From an uncultured Campylobacter sp. (lineage in GTDB: Bacteria > Campylobacterota > Campylobacteria > Campylobacterales > Campylobacteraceae): a stretch of DNA of 14,276 nucleotides. This document shows, one piece after another, positions 6,153 through 14,276 of the stretch (positions are counted from its first letter, which is position 1; each line of letters starts with the position of its first letter). Where the stretch lies: contig CALIWP010000045.1 in the NCBI GenBank assembly GCA_938046705.1, positions 1-14,276 on the forward strand, in the 5' to 3' direction. The notes under the pieces are model-generated. The model was not told where the DNA came from, ran no database searches, and saw only the letters and a list, made by a program, of their open reading frames with translations. Made by a program: the position numbers and the translations under genes.

Positions 6153-7398
6153 TTTTTTCCTTTCTTAGGATGATCGTCGTGGATTTTTCTTTTCTTGCGT
6201 ATTTTTTGCAGATTTCGTTTAGATCGGCTGGTTTTAGCGCGGCTGTTTTTTCAGGTAGCTCAAAAAGCGGCTTTATATCGCCTCTAACGAGATATCCGCC
6301 GTATAAATTTGCTACCTTCGACGCGCTATCTAACGAGTAAATGAGATCGCTTTTTAAGCTATTTTTTATCTTGGTTATCTCGTCTTCGTCTATTTTTTGC
6401 GTTTTTGCGTTTTCGAGCACTCGCCAGATCTCATCCTCTACGGCCTCGGCCTTGACGCCAGGGTTGCAAACGGCTAGTACGATGAGCAAGCTCTCGTCGA
6501 TGTTGCTCATATTATAGACGTCCACGCTGTTTACGAGACATTTTTCATCTATCAAAACGCGCTGCAAAACAGAGCTTTGTCCGTTACCTAGATACTCGGC
6601 CAGCGCGCCTAACGCAGGCTGATCTTCGTGATTAAACGGCGGAATTTTAAAGGCGAGCGCTAGCATCTCTACCTCGCTATCTTTGTAAATTTCAGCCCTT
6701 TTCGCGCCGTTTTGCTCGGGCTCGATGCAGTGGAGCTTTGGTAGAGGTTTTTTGTTTTTTATATTTTCAAAGTGCTTTTTACCCAGCTCAAATGCGCTTT
6801 TTTTATCGATGTCGCCGCTGATTAGCAGGATTGCGTTTTGCGGCTGATAGTACGTCTCGTGAAATTCTTTTATATCATCTATCGTCCAGTTTCTGATGTC
6901 GCCGATAAAGCCGATCGGAGTCCAGTGATACGGGTGATAACTAAAAGCGACGTTAAAGAGCGTAAAGTACAAAAAGCCGATCGGAGAGTTGTCCGTGCGC
7001 CATCTGCGCTCCTCGGTCACCACGTCGCGTTCTGGCTGGAATTCTTTATCTTTTAGGCTCAAATTTTCCATTATATCGGCATAGAGTCTAAGCGTCTCGT
7101 CTAGGTTGCCTTTTGAGCATTTGACGAAATAATGCGTATAATCAAAGCCCGTGCTAGCGTTGTTTACGCCGCCAAAACCCTTTACGATCTCGTCAAATTC
7201 GCCCGCTTTCATATTTTTGGTGGATTTAAAATTTAAGTGTTCAAGCATGTGCGCGATACCGCTTTTGCCCATGGTTTCGTTTCTCGAGCCTACGCGGTAA
7301 AACACGTCTACGCTGATGACGCTAGAGCCCTTGCTAGCGGGGATGTGATAGATCTCAAAGCCGTTTTTGAGCTTTGTTTTGGAGTATTTTATAAGCAT
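6145..7398 (-). CDS. Insulinase-family (M16) zinc peptidase
   Basis: This 417-aa protein has the inverted zinc motif HxxEH as H50-M-L-E53-H54 and a downstream glutamate E130 at the expected spacing, so the zinc site looks intact. The order is an N-terminal catalytic M16 domain (about 1-200) followed by the partner domain, the usual size for bacterial half-length M16 peptidases related to PqqL and processing peptidase. No signal peptide or membrane segment is seen, so a cytoplasmic location is inferred. The substrate is unknown. The ATG at 7396-7398 has AAGGAA upstream, and the gene follows pyrD by eight bases. Its last eight bases overlap dapA. I remember the same M16-dapA-SDR order in C. jejuni (Cj0805-Cj0807). 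Confidence 0.93.
   Translation of the reverse strand: MLIKYSKTKLKNGFEIYHIPASKGSSVISVDVFYRVGSRNETMGKSGIAHMLEHLNFKSTKNMKAGEFDEIVKGFGGVNNASTGFDYTHYFVKCSKGNLDETLRLYADIMENLSLKDKEFQPERDVVTEERRWRTDNSPIGFLYFTLFNVAFSYHPYHWTPIGFIGDIRNWTIDDIKEFHETYYQPQNAILLISGDIDKKSAFELGKKHFENIKNKKPLPKLHCIEPEQNGAKRAEIYKDSEVEMLALAFKIPPFNHEDQPALGALAEYLGNGQSSVLQRVLIDEKCLVNSVDVYNMSNIDESLLIVLAVCNPGVKAEAVEDEIWRVLENAKTQKIDEDEITKIKNSLKSDLIYSLDSASKVANLYGGYLVRGDIKPLFELPEKTAALKPADLNEICKKYARKEKSTTIILRKEKSE
6158..6163 (-). promoter_or_regulatory. Shine-Dalgarno deciding the GTG start of dapA
   Basis: AAAGGA on the minus strand lies five bases before the GTG at 6150-6152, inside the last codons of the M16 gene. The resulting N-terminus ([17 protein letters not shown]) matches the DapA family without extension. 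Confidence 0.7.
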
Positions 7399-7406
7399 AA
7401 ATTTCC

Positions 7407-8480
7407 TTAAATTTTGTTTTTTATATCGCAGCCCACCGCTTCGCTAATCGAGGCGAAATTATCCTCTTTTAAAAGTTTTAAAATACCTTCGTTGATCTGT
7501 TTTGCGATGTTTGGGCCTTTGAATATAAAGGAGGTGTAAATTTGAACCAAATTTGCGCCTGATTTTATGCGAGCGTATGCTTCCTCGGCGCTGTCTATGC
7601 CGCCGCTTGCGATCAAAACCGTCTTGCCGTAAAGCTCGCTAGCAACCGTGCTAAAAAGCTCTCGCGAGCGTTTGGCGATGACCTTGCCGCTTAGTCCGCC
7701 GAAATTTTGTAAATTTGGCGACTTTGATAGCGAATAATCCACGCTCGTATTATTTACGATGACGCCCTTTGCGCCGCTTTCTACGGCCGTTTTGCAGATC
7801 TGCACGGCTTTGTCGTCGTCCATATCGGGCGCGATTTTAAAGATTATCGGCTTTTTTGCGATCGGCGTAAGGCGCGCAAATAGATCTTTTATAAAGCTAT
7901 CTTCTTGCAGTTCGCGTAGGTTTGGAGTGTTTGGCGATGAGACGTTTATGACGAAGCAGTCGCAAATTTCGTTAAATTTAGCGACTAAAATTTCATAGTC
8001 CTTGATCGCTTCTTCATTTGGCGTGATTTTGTTTTTGCCGATGTTGGCAAAAAGCGGTATCGCAAACGGATAAAGTTTGCCGACGCGTGCGCTCAGGGCA
8101 TCTGCGCCCTCGTTGTTAAAGCCCATCGCGTTTTGTATGCTCTCTTCTTCGATTAAGCGAAAAAGGCGAGGTTTTGCGTTGCCCTCTTGCGGTTTTGGTG
8201 TCACGGTGCCAAACTCCACGTGCCCAAACCCAAGCGCTGCCAGCGGGCGTAGCATAGTGGCGTTTTTATCAAAGCCGCCGGCGATTCCAACGGGGTTTAA
8301 AAAGCTAGTTCCTAGCAAATTTTGCGAAAGAGCCGCGTCCGTGACGACGCAGTTTTTAGCGACGATGCTATAAAGGCCCGGGAATACGCAGTCTGAGATA
8401 CTTAGCGTTTTTTCGACGATTTTGTGAGCGGTTTCGGGGTCAAATTTAAAAAATATGGATTTTAGCGTTTCGTAATTCAA
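7407..8480 (-). CDS. pyrD: Dihydroorotate dehydrogenase, class 2 (quinone)
   Basis: PyrD oxidises dihydroorotate to orotate in pyrimidine synthesis and passes electrons to the membrane quinone pool through FMN. The 357-aa length and the N-terminal helical extension containing FFKFDPETAHK mark it as the membrane-associated class 2 enzyme. The FMN/orotate regions GFGHVEFGTVTPKPQEGN and AMGFNNEG are present. The catalytic-base motif SSPNTPNLR is at 181-189, with S182 equivalent to E. coli Ser175; class 1 enzymes have Cys. The C-terminal phosphate-binding part is IASGGID followed by GANLVQIYTSFIFKGP. The start is TTG (8478-8480); an in-frame TAA immediately upstream excludes a longer form. It lies 41 bases after the ABC exporter and eight before the M16 gene. 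Confidence 0.96.
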   Translation of the reverse strand: MNYETLKSIFFKFDPETAHKIVEKTLSISDCVFPGLYSIVAKNCVVTDAALSQNLLGTSFLNPVGIAGGFDKNATMLRPLAALGFGHVEFGTVTPKPQEGNAKPRLFRLIEEESIQNAMGFNNEGADALSARVGKLYPFAIPLFANIGKNKITPNEEAIKDYEILVAKFNEICDCFVINVSSPNTPNLRELQEDSFIKDLFARLTPIAKKPIIFKIAPDMDDDKAVQICKTAVESGAKGVIVNNTSVDYSLSKSPNLQNFGGLSGKVIAKRSRELFSTVASELYGKTVLIASGGIDSAEEAYARIKSGANLVQIYTSFIFKGPNIAKQINEGILKLLKEDNFASISEAVGCDIKNKI

Positions 8481-8486
8481 ATTTTA

Positions 8487-8491
8487 TCCTT
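8487..8491 (-). promoter_or_regulatory. Shine-Dalgarno deciding the TTG start of pyrD
   Basis: AAGGA on the minus strand lies six bases before the TTG at 8478-8480, with an in-frame stop between them. The class 2 N-terminal helices are only complete from this TTG. Confidence 0.7.
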
Positions 8492-8521
8492 AAATTTTGA
8501 GCGATTTTATCAAATTTAGGC

Positions 8522-10246
8522 TTAAACAAGGGCTTCGCCTTTTAGTTTCGCGTAAATTTCGCAGCTCTTGCTAAGCGCCTCGTCGGTATCAAAACCGACC
8601 ACTTTTCCGCCGCTGATAACGGCGATTTTATCGGCATTTTGCACCGTGCTTAGGCGGTGCGCGATGATAAATATTATCTTTTCTTTTTGTAAATTCGCGA
8701 TGGCTTTGGTTATCTGCTGTTCGCTTTCGTTATCTAGGGCGCTCGTGGCCTCGTCAAATATCAAAATCTGCGGATCGTCGTAGAGAGCGCGGGCGATGGC
8801 GATGCGTTGGCGCTGGCCGCCCGAGAGATTGGTGCCGAATTCATTTAAAATAGTCTGCGCGCCCTCGGGTAAATTTGACACGAAATCATAAGCATTTGCC
8901 GTCTTTAGCGCGAGCTCGACTTTGGCTTCGTCGTATTCGCGGCCGTAGGCGACGTTGTTTGCGACCGTGTCGTTAAAGATATAGACGCGCTGGGTAACTA
9001 GGCCGATATTTTGCCGCAGCGAACCCAGATCGAAATTTTTGATATTTTCGCCGTTTATCTCGATCGCTCCGCCGTTTGCGTCGTAAAATCTCATGAGCAA
9101 ATTTACGATTGAGCTTTTTCCGCCGCCGCTACTGCCCACGAGCGCAACGGTTTGGGACTTGCTCGCGCTTAGATTTACGCCTTTTAGCACCTCTTTGTCG
9201 TCGTAGTTTAGCCTGACGTCTTTAAAATTTATCAAATTTATTTCAGACGGCACCGGTTTGTCGCCGCTTAAAATTTGAGGCTCTTTATCAAGTAGCTCAA
9301 AGGTTCTCTCGGCCGCGACCACGGCGTCTTGCATCTTGTTATAAAGGCCTGAAATGCGTTTAATAGGCGTATAAAGCATGAAAAGCGCGGTTAGAAACGA
9401 AAAGAAGCTTCCCATCGTCAAATTTCCGTCTATGACCTCTTTGCCGCCGATGATAACGACAGCTGCAACGCCGACGGAGCCGAAAATTTCCATCATCGGG
9501 CTTACCATCTCGTTTACTTTTACGCTTTTTAAATTTAGCTTGAAAAATTTAGCGTTTTCGTCGGTAAATTTAGCGTACTCAAACTCCTGTGCGTTGTTTG
9601 CTTTGATGATCTCGATATTGGTAAAAATTTCGCTCAGCTTCGAGCTGATGTCGGAGGTCTTTTCCTGCGAGGCGCGGGAGATTTTTTTCATCTTTTTTGC
9701 GAGTCTTGAGAGCGGATAGACGGCTGCAGGCATGATAACTAGCGCAAAAAACGCAAGCTGCAAGCTCTGATAAAGCACGACGCAAAGTAGCCCGACGATC
9801 GTGATAGCCTCGCGGATGAGCTCTGGAATCATGGAGCTAACGATACTTCTGATGCGGTCGATGTCGTTGATATTTCGGCTGATTAGCTCGCCCGTGCGGT
9901 AGTCGTTAAAAAACTTCATATCCAAATTTAGCAGGTTTTTTAGTAGCTTTTCGCGAAATCTCCTCACGATATCTTGCCCGATGTACGCGGTAAAATAGGC
10001 CTGCAAAAACGTCCCAAGCCCCTTTAAAAAGTAAATCGCGATGATGGCGTAAGGCAAAAGATAAAGCAGGTCTTTGTTTTTTTCGATGAAAATTTTATTT
10101 AGCACGGGCTCGATCACCCATGCCGACGCCGCAGTGCCGCCGCTAGCCATCAGCATGCCGGCGATCGCGATGATAAAATACGAAATATAATCCCTAAAAT
10201 ATGGCGCAAACCGCCGCAAGACCTCTTTTAAGCTCATCTGCTTCAT
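8522..10246 (-). CDS. msbA: MsbA-type lipid exporter, ABC half-transporter (TMD-NBD fusion)
   Basis: This 574-aa half-transporter has six membrane helices in about the first 300 residues and an ATPase domain after about 330. The ATPase set is complete: Walker A GSSGGGKS (371-378), Q-loop Q419, signature LSGGQ (474-478), Walker B with D498 and catalytic E499, and H-loop H530. MsbA homodimers flip lipid A-core across the inner membrane. Conserved context with cysS and murJ supports this, although a multidrug or other lipid substrate cannot be excluded. I chose the ATG at 10244-10246, which overlaps the cysS stop as ATGA with GGGA upstream. A GTG at 10256-10258 would add four residues but has no good Shine-Dalgarno. 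The gene after it is pyrD, 41 bases on. Confidence 0.9.
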   Translation of the reverse strand: MKQMSLKEVLRRFAPYFRDYISYFIIAIAGMLMASGGTAASAWVIEPVLNKIFIEKNKDLLYLLPYAIIAIYFLKGLGTFLQAYFTAYIGQDIVRRFREKLLKNLLNLDMKFFNDYRTGELISRNINDIDRIRSIVSSMIPELIREAITIVGLLCVVLYQSLQLAFFALVIMPAAVYPLSRLAKKMKKISRASQEKTSDISSKLSEIFTNIEIIKANNAQEFEYAKFTDENAKFFKLNLKSVKVNEMVSPMMEIFGSVGVAAVVIIGGKEVIDGNLTMGSFFSFLTALFMLYTPIKRISGLYNKMQDAVVAAERTFELLDKEPQILSGDKPVPSEINLINFKDVRLNYDDKEVLKGVNLSASKSQTVALVGSSGGGKSSIVNLLMRFYDANGGAIEINGENIKNFDLGSLRQNIGLVTQRVYIFNDTVANNVAYGREYDEAKVELALKTANAYDFVSNLPEGAQTILNEFGTNLSGGQRQRIAIARALYDDPQILIFDEATSALDNESEQQITKAIANLQKEKIIFIIAHRLSTVQNADKIAVISGGKVVGFDTDEALSKSCEIYAKLKGEALV

Positions 10247-11631
10247 ATCTTTTCCCACATGCAGCCGTTTGGAGTATCCATGAGGCTGATGCCGTTTGCG
10301 GCTAGCATATCGCGGATTTTATCGGATAGCTCGTAGTTTTTGGCCGCTTTGGCTTCGTTTCTTTGATTTATCAGATCCTCGATATAGGCTCGCTTTTCGT
10401 CGCTCACGCCAAACTGAAAATACTCAAATACGTCCACTTGCAAGATGCCTAGCACTCGCGCTATTAGCTCCAAATTTGCCGCGATTTCACCTTTTTTGGC
10501 TTTGTCTTTCGGGTTTGCGTCTAGCTCATCGTTTGCGCTACGGACGAATTCGTCTACGCTCGCAAGGGCTTTTGAGGTATTTAGATCGTCCCCCATCGCT
10601 GACATAAATTCGCTCTTAAATTTATCGTTTGTGCTCAAATTTGCCGCCGCGCCAAGAACCCGTTTTTTTAGGCGGTAAATTTTATCCAGGCGCTTTTTTG
10701 CCGCGTTTAGATCGTCTTCGCTAAAGTTAAAATTCGCTCTGTAGTGGCTAGAAATCAGATAAAATCTCACCGCCTCGCCCAAATTTCGCTCCAGCGCGTC
10801 TTTAACGAAAAAGCTATTTCCCAGGCTCTTGCTCATTTTTTCGTTATTTACTTGGATAAAGCCGTTGTGTAGCCAGTATTTAGCCAGGCTCTTGCGCTCG
10901 GCGCAGCGACACTGCGCGGCCTCGTTTTCGTGGTGAGGAAAGAGCAAATCAAGCCCGCCCGCGTGGATATCGATCTCAATTTTTTCCCCGCTAGATAGGT
11001 GCTTTTTTATCATCGCGACGCACTCGGTGTGCCAGCCGGGCCGCCCGCGGCCAAACGGACTTTCGTACCATTTCTCATCAAATTTCCACAGCACGAAGTC
11101 TTTTTTGTCCTCTTTTTGTAAATTTGACTCGACGCGAGCGACGTTTGCTTCGGTGTCAAATTTACCGCTAAGGCTCAGATACTGCGCGTCTTTTGCGGTG
11201 TCAAAGTATATGCCGTCGCCCGCGATCTCGTAAGCAAAGCCGTTTTTTAGCAAAATTTCGATGTACTCTATCATCTCTTTTAGCGTCTGCGTCGCCTTTG
11301 GTTTGACGTCTGGCTCAAGTACGTTAAGCGCGCTCATATCTCGCTCGTAGCTTGCGATGTATCTATCCGTGATCGATTCCAGGCTCTTGCCACTTTCCGC
11401 CATTTTCTTTAAAATTTTATCGTCGATGTCGGTGTAGTTTCGCACGAATTTGACCTTGTATCCAAGCTCGCTTAACGTGCGCCTAAGCAGATCAAAGCTA
11501 ATCGCGCTTTTAGCGTGTCCTAAATGCGCGTCGTCATAAACCGTCGGCCCGCAGACGTAAATGCGCACAAAGTCGCTTTTTACGGGCTCAAATTCTACTT
11601 TTTTTCTCTTTACGCTATCAAAAATTTGCAT
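10243..11631 (-). CDS. cysS: Cysteinyl-tRNA synthetase
   Basis: This class I synthetase charges tRNA-Cys in the cytosol. At 462 aa it is standard length. The HIGH-type motif reads HLGH (36-39), and KMSKS is exact at 265-269. The catalytic zinc ligands are C27, C204, H233 and E237, the latter two in FPHHENE. The C-terminal helical anticodon-binding region follows and the protein ends at MWEKI. The ATG at 11629-11631 lies inside the 3' end of murJ, with a 14-base overlap, and the stop overlaps the exporter start. Tight linkage of murJ, cysS and an msbA-type gene is what I remember for Campylobacter. A housekeeping synthetase among envelope genes probably secures constant expression rather than a functional link. 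Confidence 0.97.
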   Translation of the reverse strand: MQIFDSVKRKKVEFEPVKSDFVRIYVCGPTVYDDAHLGHAKSAISFDLLRRTLSELGYKVKFVRNYTDIDDKILKKMAESGKSLESITDRYIASYERDMSALNVLEPDVKPKATQTLKEMIEYIEILLKNGFAYEIAGDGIYFDTAKDAQYLSLSGKFDTEANVARVESNLQKEDKKDFVLWKFDEKWYESPFGRGRPGWHTECVAMIKKHLSSGEKIEIDIHAGGLDLLFPHHENEAAQCRCAERKSLAKYWLHNGFIQVNNEKMSKSLGNSFFVKDALERNLGEAVRFYLISSHYRANFNFSEDDLNAAKKRLDKIYRLKKRVLGAAANLSTNDKFKSEFMSAMGDDLNTSKALASVDEFVRSANDELDANPKDKAKKGEIAANLELIARVLGILQVDVFEYFQFGVSDEKRAYIEDLINQRNEAKAAKNYELSDKIRDMLAANGISLMDTPNGCMWEKI

Positions 11632-13018
11632 CTAAAAATTTCCTTAAAAATATCAAAATCACTGCTTCTAAAACCAAAACTGCGCTTAAAAGCGTTATTT
11701 TTTTAGGCTCAATTATAGCTAAAAATTTCCTTATCCCAAAAAATTTGACGTTTAAAGCTAGCGTCAAAAACCCGCCCAACGAGCTAGCAAGCGCTAGTCC
11801 GAACGCGCCATAAATTTGCATCAGCGCGACAGCCAAAACGAGGTTAAAAACAAGCGTGATAACGGCGATTTTAGAGGCTAGCTTTTGCTGCAAATGCGCA
11901 TAAAGCCAAAGCGAGAAAAGTTTAGCAAGCCCAAAAGGCAAAAGTCCGATCATATATGCCGCCAAAACGCTCGCAGTCGCTGCCGTATCGGATGCCGTAA
12001 AGCTTCCGCGCTCAAAAAGCAGTTTGATGATAGGCTGTGCCAAAACGATGCCGCCGATGGTCGCCGCAAAGAGCAGAAAATATAAAATTTCAAAGCTTTT
12101 TCGCATCCATTTTAGAGCTTCGGCTTCGTTACCGGCCTTGATCTGGCGCGTGATTTTAGGAAAAAGCGCAGTCGAAAGCGCGATCGCAAATATCGCTAAA
12201 GGCAGCTGAAAAATGCGGTTGGCGTAGAAAAGATAGCTGATCGATCCAGCCGCCAAAAACGACGCCAGCCACGTATCCATAAATGAGCTTAGCTGCATCG
12301 CGGATGATCCGACTAGACCGTGGAAAAAGTTGCTAAAAAAGCCCTTTGTATCGGCTCTTTTGCCGCGGGCAAATTTAACTAGACCGCCAAAAAATAGCTT
12401 TGAGATTCCGTTAAATTTAAGCGCGATAAGGTGCGCTATGAGCTGTAAAATGCCGCCTACAACGACGCCGAAACTCAGATAATAAGCCACGATTTTAGGC
12501 TCTTGTCCGCGGGCTAAGATTAGAGAGCCGATCATGGCTAAATTTAACAGTGCCGTAGAAAATGCCGTCGTCGCAAAGTGTCCGCGGTACTGCAAAAGCG
12601 AGGCTAAAAATGTAACGGCAAAGATGAGCGCTAGGTAGTAGAAGTTGATTTTTACGAGCGGGACGGCTTCGTTTATGTCGCTAGGCGCCAAACCGGTAGC
12701 GATAACTGCGGTAAAAAACGGGGCGAATAAATTTACCAAAAGCGTGAGAATGCCGATAAAGGCTAGAAATTTAAGAAAAATCTCGGCGCTAAAGAGCGAT
12801 TTTTTGTTTGATTTTGTAAAATTTGGCAAAAAAGCGTTGGCAAAGGCCCCCTCACCAAAGATACGGCGCAGTAAATTTGGTATCTTAAACGCGATGAAAA
12901 ATATGTCGCTATAAATGCCCGCACCCAAAGTAGAAGCCGTGAGCAGGTCGCGCACGAGCCCTAAAACTCGCGAAACCATGATACCGATACTGTTTGAAAA
13001 AAAGCCTTTGATAAACAC
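11618..13018 (-). CDS. murJ: MurJ (MviN) lipid II flippase
   Basis: MurJ flips lipid II to the periplasmic face of the inner membrane for peptidoglycan synthesis. The 466-aa protein is hydrophobic throughout, fitting the 14-helix MOP/MATE-like fold, and is slightly shorter than E. coli MurJ (about 511). The N-terminal hallmarks are clear: SRVLGLVRD at 16-24 and [20 protein letters not shown] at 48-67, whose charged residues line the transport cavity. Translation starts at GTG (13016-13018), with AGGA five bases upstream. It is the first gene of the minus-strand run, facing away from the FapA-like gene, so the promoter for the run should lie in the 125 bases before it. Its last 14 bases overlap cysS. 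Confidence 0.96.
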   Translation of the reverse strand: MFIKGFFSNSIGIMVSRVLGLVRDLLTASTLGAGIYSDIFFIAFKIPNLLRRIFGEGAFANAFLPNFTKSNKKSLFSAEIFLKFLAFIGILTLLVNLFAPFFTAVIATGLAPSDINEAVPLVKINFYYLALIFAVTFLASLLQYRGHFATTAFSTALLNLAMIGSLILARGQEPKIVAYYLSFGVVVGGILQLIAHLIALKFNGISKLFFGGLVKFARGKRADTKGFFSNFFHGLVGSSAMQLSSFMDTWLASFLAAGSISYLFYANRIFQLPLAIFAIALSTALFPKITRQIKAGNEAEALKWMRKSFEILYFLLFAATIGGIVLAQPIIKLLFERGSFTASDTAATASVLAAYMIGLLPFGLAKLFSLWLYAHLQQKLASKIAVITLVFNLVLAVALMQIYGAFGLALASSLGGFLTLALNVKFFGIRKFLAIIEPKKITLLSAVLVLEAVILIFLRKFLDANF

Positions 13019-13143
13019 GAAAATCCTAGTAAATTTTTAGCGCAATGATAGACAAATTTAGTTTTAAAAGACGTAAAATCAAGAGTTTTTAATGAAATTT
13101 TAGAGATAATCGACTAAAAATCAAAAAATTGCGAGAGTATCAC
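13019..13143. promoter_or_regulatory. Divergent intergenic region, probable promoters for murJ and the FapA-like gene
   Basis: These 125 AT-rich bases separate two outward-facing genes. On the plus strand GATAAT at 13105-13110 could serve as a -10 element 33 bases before the GTG, with T-rich runs upstream as Campylobacter promoters often have. It sits inside a short inverted repeat, TTTTAG (13098-13103) with CTAAAA (13114-13119), a possible operator. On the minus strand TATCAT (13050-13045) is a candidate -10 for murJ, 26 bases before its start. The murJ Shine-Dalgarno AGGA is at 13024-13027. The element positions are inferred by eye only. Confidence 0.4.
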
Positions 13144-14276
13144 GTGCCAGAAAACCAAAACGCGCAACAAAACTTCCTAGCCGAGATAGAGTCTGAGACC
13201 GCCAATCCGTACGGCGAGATATTAAATTTAGCAAAACACTTCGGCGTCGATAGGAAATTTATAGATTTTGATATCATAGAGATCAAAACGGAGTGTAAGG
13301 TGGCGGGCGAGAGCCAGCCTCGCCAAATCCCTGCGGAAAAACTAAATATCTTTGACGACGATAATTTTTTCGTAGAAAAAGTAGAAAGTATAAAACAAAA
13401 CTATCTGGTTAAATTTTACGATACGAGGCAGGTAAAACCAACGCCTTTGCCTAATGTCGCCATAAATGCGAATAAAAATTTAACTAAAATTTTAGCCACC
13501 GTTTCGCAAAACGCCGACACGGTTTATTTTAAAGAATTTGACAAAAAGCTGATAAATTTTATCTACAAAAAGTTGATAAAAGTAGGCATCCTGGTGGGCA
13601 TCAGAAATAAAACGATGCTAGAAGAGGTCGCTAAAATTTATTCGGTTTTAAGAGTAAAAGAATTTATCGACAAAGACTACTCCTTTGTCGTAACTGCAGG
13701 CGTAAACGTAAATCCGTCGGCAGACGACGCGCTGGTGTTTTACTATAAAAATAAAAATAAATCCACAGATGAAAACGACAAGGTCGACTACGCAAACAGA
13801 GGCTATTTGCTTGGCGTAACAGAAAATGAATTGATATTTGAATACGTAAAACTAAGAGAAGGCGCAAACGGTCGCGACGTGAGGGGAAATCTACTGCCGA
13901 CGCAAAAGCCTAAAGTAACGATAACGAAAATGCCCGAACACACCGAAAATATCTACTCGAAAGAAGGCGAGGAGGGGATAAAATTTTACTCCAAAAAGGC
14001 TGGCTACGTCCAAGAGGAAAAAGGCGTTTTTGATATCAAAGACGAACTTGACGTAAATGAAATCACATTTAAAACCACGGGCTCGGTCGATACGGGTCTT
14101 GATACCAATGTAACGCTAAACGTAAAGGAAAAAGATCTAACAAAAGACGCCATAGGTACGGGCATGACGGTTGAGGCAAACGAAGTAAACGTCGAGGGAA
14201 ATGTCGCTGCAAACGCCGTAGTAAAGGCAAACAAGGTAACGATCGGCGGGCAAACCCACGCCAAAGCTCTCATCGA
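13144..14276 (+). CDS. FapA/DUF342 domain protein, N-terminal 377 residues (runs off the right edge)
   Basis: The frame is open from GTG at 13144 to the window end with no stop. A GAGAG Shine-Dalgarno (13133-13137) lies six bases upstream, and an in-frame TGA further upstream bounds the frame. The predicted protein has a poorly conserved N-terminal region (about 1-170) and then the DUF342 core. The core contains REGANGRDVRGNLLPTQKP at 238-256, the characteristic Gly-x-Asp-Val turn of FapA proteins. From about 300 it becomes a repetitive beta-rich stretch (GSVDTGLDTNVTLNV, then EANEVNVEGNVAANAVVKAN), consistent with the right-handed beta-helix of this family. Family members are named for flagellar assembly and polar function in Vibrio; the role in Campylobacter is not established. 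A TTG at 13129 is an alternative start. Confidence 0.85.
   Translation, partial: MPENQNAQQNFLAEIESETANPYGEILNLAKHFGVDRKFIDFDIIEIKTECKVAGESQPRQIPAEKLNIFDDDNFFVEKVESIKQNYLVKFYDTRQVKPTPLPNVAINANKNLTKILATVSQNADTVYFKEFDKKLINFIYKKLIKVGILVGIRNKTMLEEVAKIYSVLRVKEFIDKDYSFVVTAGVNVNPSADDALVFYYKNKNKSTDENDKVDYANRGYLLGVTENELIFEYVKLREGANGRDVRGNLLPTQKPKVTITKMPEHTENIYSKEGEEGIKFYSKKAGYVQEEKGVFDIKDELDVNEITFKTTGSVDTGLDTNVTLNVKEKDLTKDAIGTGMTVEANEVNVEGNVAANAVVKANKVTIGGQTHAKALI

Noticed and set aside
10247..10258. GTG start for the ABC exporter, four codons longer
   Set aside because: No good Shine-Dalgarno precedes it, whereas the ATG at 10244-10246 forms an ATGA overlap with cysS. It cannot be fully excluded.
14004..14273. 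89-codon minus-strand frame at the right edge
   Set aside because: It is antisense to the DUF342/beta-helix region of the FapA-like gene, and its Thr/Phe/Ser-rich sequence follows from the repeats on the other strand.
1..14276. CRISPR array, tRNA, rRNA, insertion sequence or phage attachment site
   Set aside because: No spaced direct repeats, transposase, integrase or tRNA-like sequence was seen; almost all of the window is accounted for by conserved protein genes.

Overview
The window reads as a chromosomal segment of a Campylobacter-type Campylobacterota species. The protein sequences are typical of that group. The hexamer AAATTT, often as CAAATTT or AAATTTG, occurs throughout coding and non-coding DNA. 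Lines counted by hand are near 50% GC in the conserved genes, too high for C. jejuni and closer to the C. rectus/showae/curvus/gracilis group. The species assignment is an inference; no rRNA lies in the window.

Layout: eleven recognisable conserved genes lie on the minus strand between 816 and 13018, mostly overlapping or a few bases apart. In transcription order they are murJ, cysS, an msbA-type ABC exporter, pyrD, an M16 peptidase, dapA and a FabL-like short-chain dehydrogenase. A 315-base gap (4156-4470) follows, then pgsA, an AI-2E/PerM-family membrane protein, the site-2 protease rseP and the PLP-homeostasis gene yggS. Two unrecognised genes close the minus-strand run: an AT-rich membrane protein (292-804) and a partial gene leaving the left edge (1-291). 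On the plus strand a divergent FapA/DUF342 gene starts at 13144 and leaves the right edge. The 125 bases between it and murJ are the likely promoter region for both directions.

How the genes fit together: most serve the cell envelope. MurJ flips lipid II, DapA feeds diaminopimelate and lysine synthesis, the MsbA-type exporter flips lipid A-core, PgsA makes phosphatidylglycerol phosphate, the SDR probably acts in fatty-acid elongation, and RseP is an intramembrane protease. CysS, PyrD and YggS are general housekeeping. Five conserved minus-strand genes start at GTG or TTG with a visible Shine-Dalgarno, and several junctions suggest translational coupling.

I did not find a clear new biological system. 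The least ordinary parts are the 315-base gap, which holds two interleaved perfect inverted repeats and dense AAATTT tracts at what I believe is a junction between two conserved gene blocks, and the AT-rich unrecognised membrane gene with its abutting partner at the left end.
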